Origin: Ignavibacteria bacterium
Lineage (GTDB): Bacteria; Bacteroidota; Ignavibacteria; Kapaibacteriales; UBA961
Length of the DNA stretch: 64,000 nucleotides
Direction: 5' to 3'
Assembly: GCA_947491315.1 (NCBI GenBank)
Contig: CANLII010000001.1
Location: 62,001-126,000 of the forward strand
Of the stretch, positions 63,649-64,000 are shown one piece after another; position 1 is the stretch's first letter; each line of letters opens with the position of its first letter. The notes below the pieces were generated by a model. It was not told where the DNA came from, made no database searches, and saw only the letters and a program-made list of their open reading frames with translations. Both the position numbers and the translations under genes were made by a program.

Positions 63649-63848
63649 GATGTTCCTTCCTTTCGTATATGCTGTTTTCAATGAAAGTATGCTGATTATT
63701 GCCATAAAAGGCATTATAATTATATCAAAAACTATGCCTCATTTCATTAGTATAGAAGCGAATAAGGACGATAATTCTTATTTTGGAACTTTAGAGCAGA
63801 AAAATAGCTTGTCCTGCTGTGATTTATGAATTTTTCGTAAAGATTGTC

Positions 63849-64000
63849 ATGATTAAGGTTGCACCAAAAGAGACTGGAATTCACGATTTATTGCGCAAAA
63901 GATGGAGCGCTAGATCATTTTCTGAAGCAATGATTGGTGATAATGAGTTAATGAATGTATTCCAAGCTGCTTCTTGGGCTTCAAGTAGCATGAATGAACA
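63849..64000 (+). CDS. Nitroreductase-family protein, N-terminal fragment (cut by window edge)
   Basis: From ATG at 63849 the frame is open to the end of the window: 50 codons including LLRKRWSARSFSE and VFQAASWASSSMNE. These are the start and the first helix block of FMN-dependent nitroreductases (usually RxSxRxF and AAxxAPSxxNxQ). Too short for the ORF track. It is divergent from ftsK with 200 bp between starts. Confidence 0.75.
   Translation, partial: MIKVAPKETGIHDLLRKRWSARSFSEAMIGDNELMNVFQAASWASSSMNE

Overview
The window is a contiguous, tightly packed piece of a chromosome from a Gram-negative, AT-rich bacterium. Markers of the Bacteroidota/Chlorobiota/Ignavibacteriota (FCB) group are a type IX secretion (T9SS) sorting domain on a giant secreted protein, a TonB receptor with a carboxypeptidase-regulatory-like domain, DUF6029 and Omp28 outer-membrane proteins, a metal ABC permease fused to a DtxR-type domain, and promoters of the TTG-N19/21-TAnnTTTG type. 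Two traits are unlike typical Bacteroidia: many starts carry clear Shine-Dalgarno sequences, and there is an hpnC-hpnD (hopanoid/squalene) pair. My best guess is a deep-branching lineage such as Kapabacteria or Ignavibacteria. That is an inference, since no rRNA is present. No phage, IS element, CRISPR array or obvious defence island is visible. The content is mostly housekeeping, cell envelope and regulation.

Layout. 1-1.6 kb: the end of a UbiA-type prenyltransferase and a DprE1-like oxidase. 1.6-4.5 kb: a fur-like gene and topA on the minus strand. 4.7-7.9 kb: speA and a NamZ-like muramidase. 7.9-9.9 kb: plsC and the metal permease. 10-12.5 kb: lon. 12.5-14.8 kb: ispE and glgA on the minus strand. 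14.8-16.9 kb: a lipid kinase-like protein, a peroxiredoxin and an FkbM methyltransferase. 16.9-19.6 kb: osmC, an exported M18 peptidase and heme A synthase. 19.8-23.9 kb: a PpiD-like chaperone, then hpnC and hpnD. 24-27.3 kb: a universal stress protein and a MoxR ATPase/VWA pair. 27.3-29.1 kb: a decayed porin next to an intact one. 29.4-33.8 kb: a rhodanese/sigma54-activator operon and a PlpD-like patatin. 33.8-36 kb: clpS, a small membrane protein and ppx with an HD domain. 36-39.1 kb: TetR plus a TonB receptor. 39.2 kb: tRNA-Pro(GGG). 39.3-44.3 kb: the Gly-rich T9SS protein and an NtrC-type regulator. 44.4-52 kb: secreted and redox envelope proteins, gatA and an amidase. 52-55.1 kb: ygfZ, LOG, SirB1-like and a pseudo-receiver. 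55.2-58 kb: a subtilase and a DprE2-like reductase. 58-63.7 kb: ftsK-kdsA-lptC-ade. The window ends in a nitroreductase.

Themes. A large share of the genes build or maintain the envelope: KDO and LPS (kdsA, lptC), peptidoglycan (NamZ-like, amidase), isoprenoid and hopanoid lipids (ispE, hpnC, hpnD), phospholipid (plsC), and porins or receptors. The UbiA/DprE1-like pair at the left end and a DprE2-like reductase 55 kb away together match the three enzymatic steps of polyprenyl-phospho-arabinose synthesis known from mycobacteria. Six convergent gene pairs abut or share stop codons, so there is little space for terminators. Regulation is visible in several intergenic regions as promoter-like elements overlapped by palindromes (TetR operator, rhodanese operon, NtrC-type gene). 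All functional calls come from reading the proteins. No database search was run.
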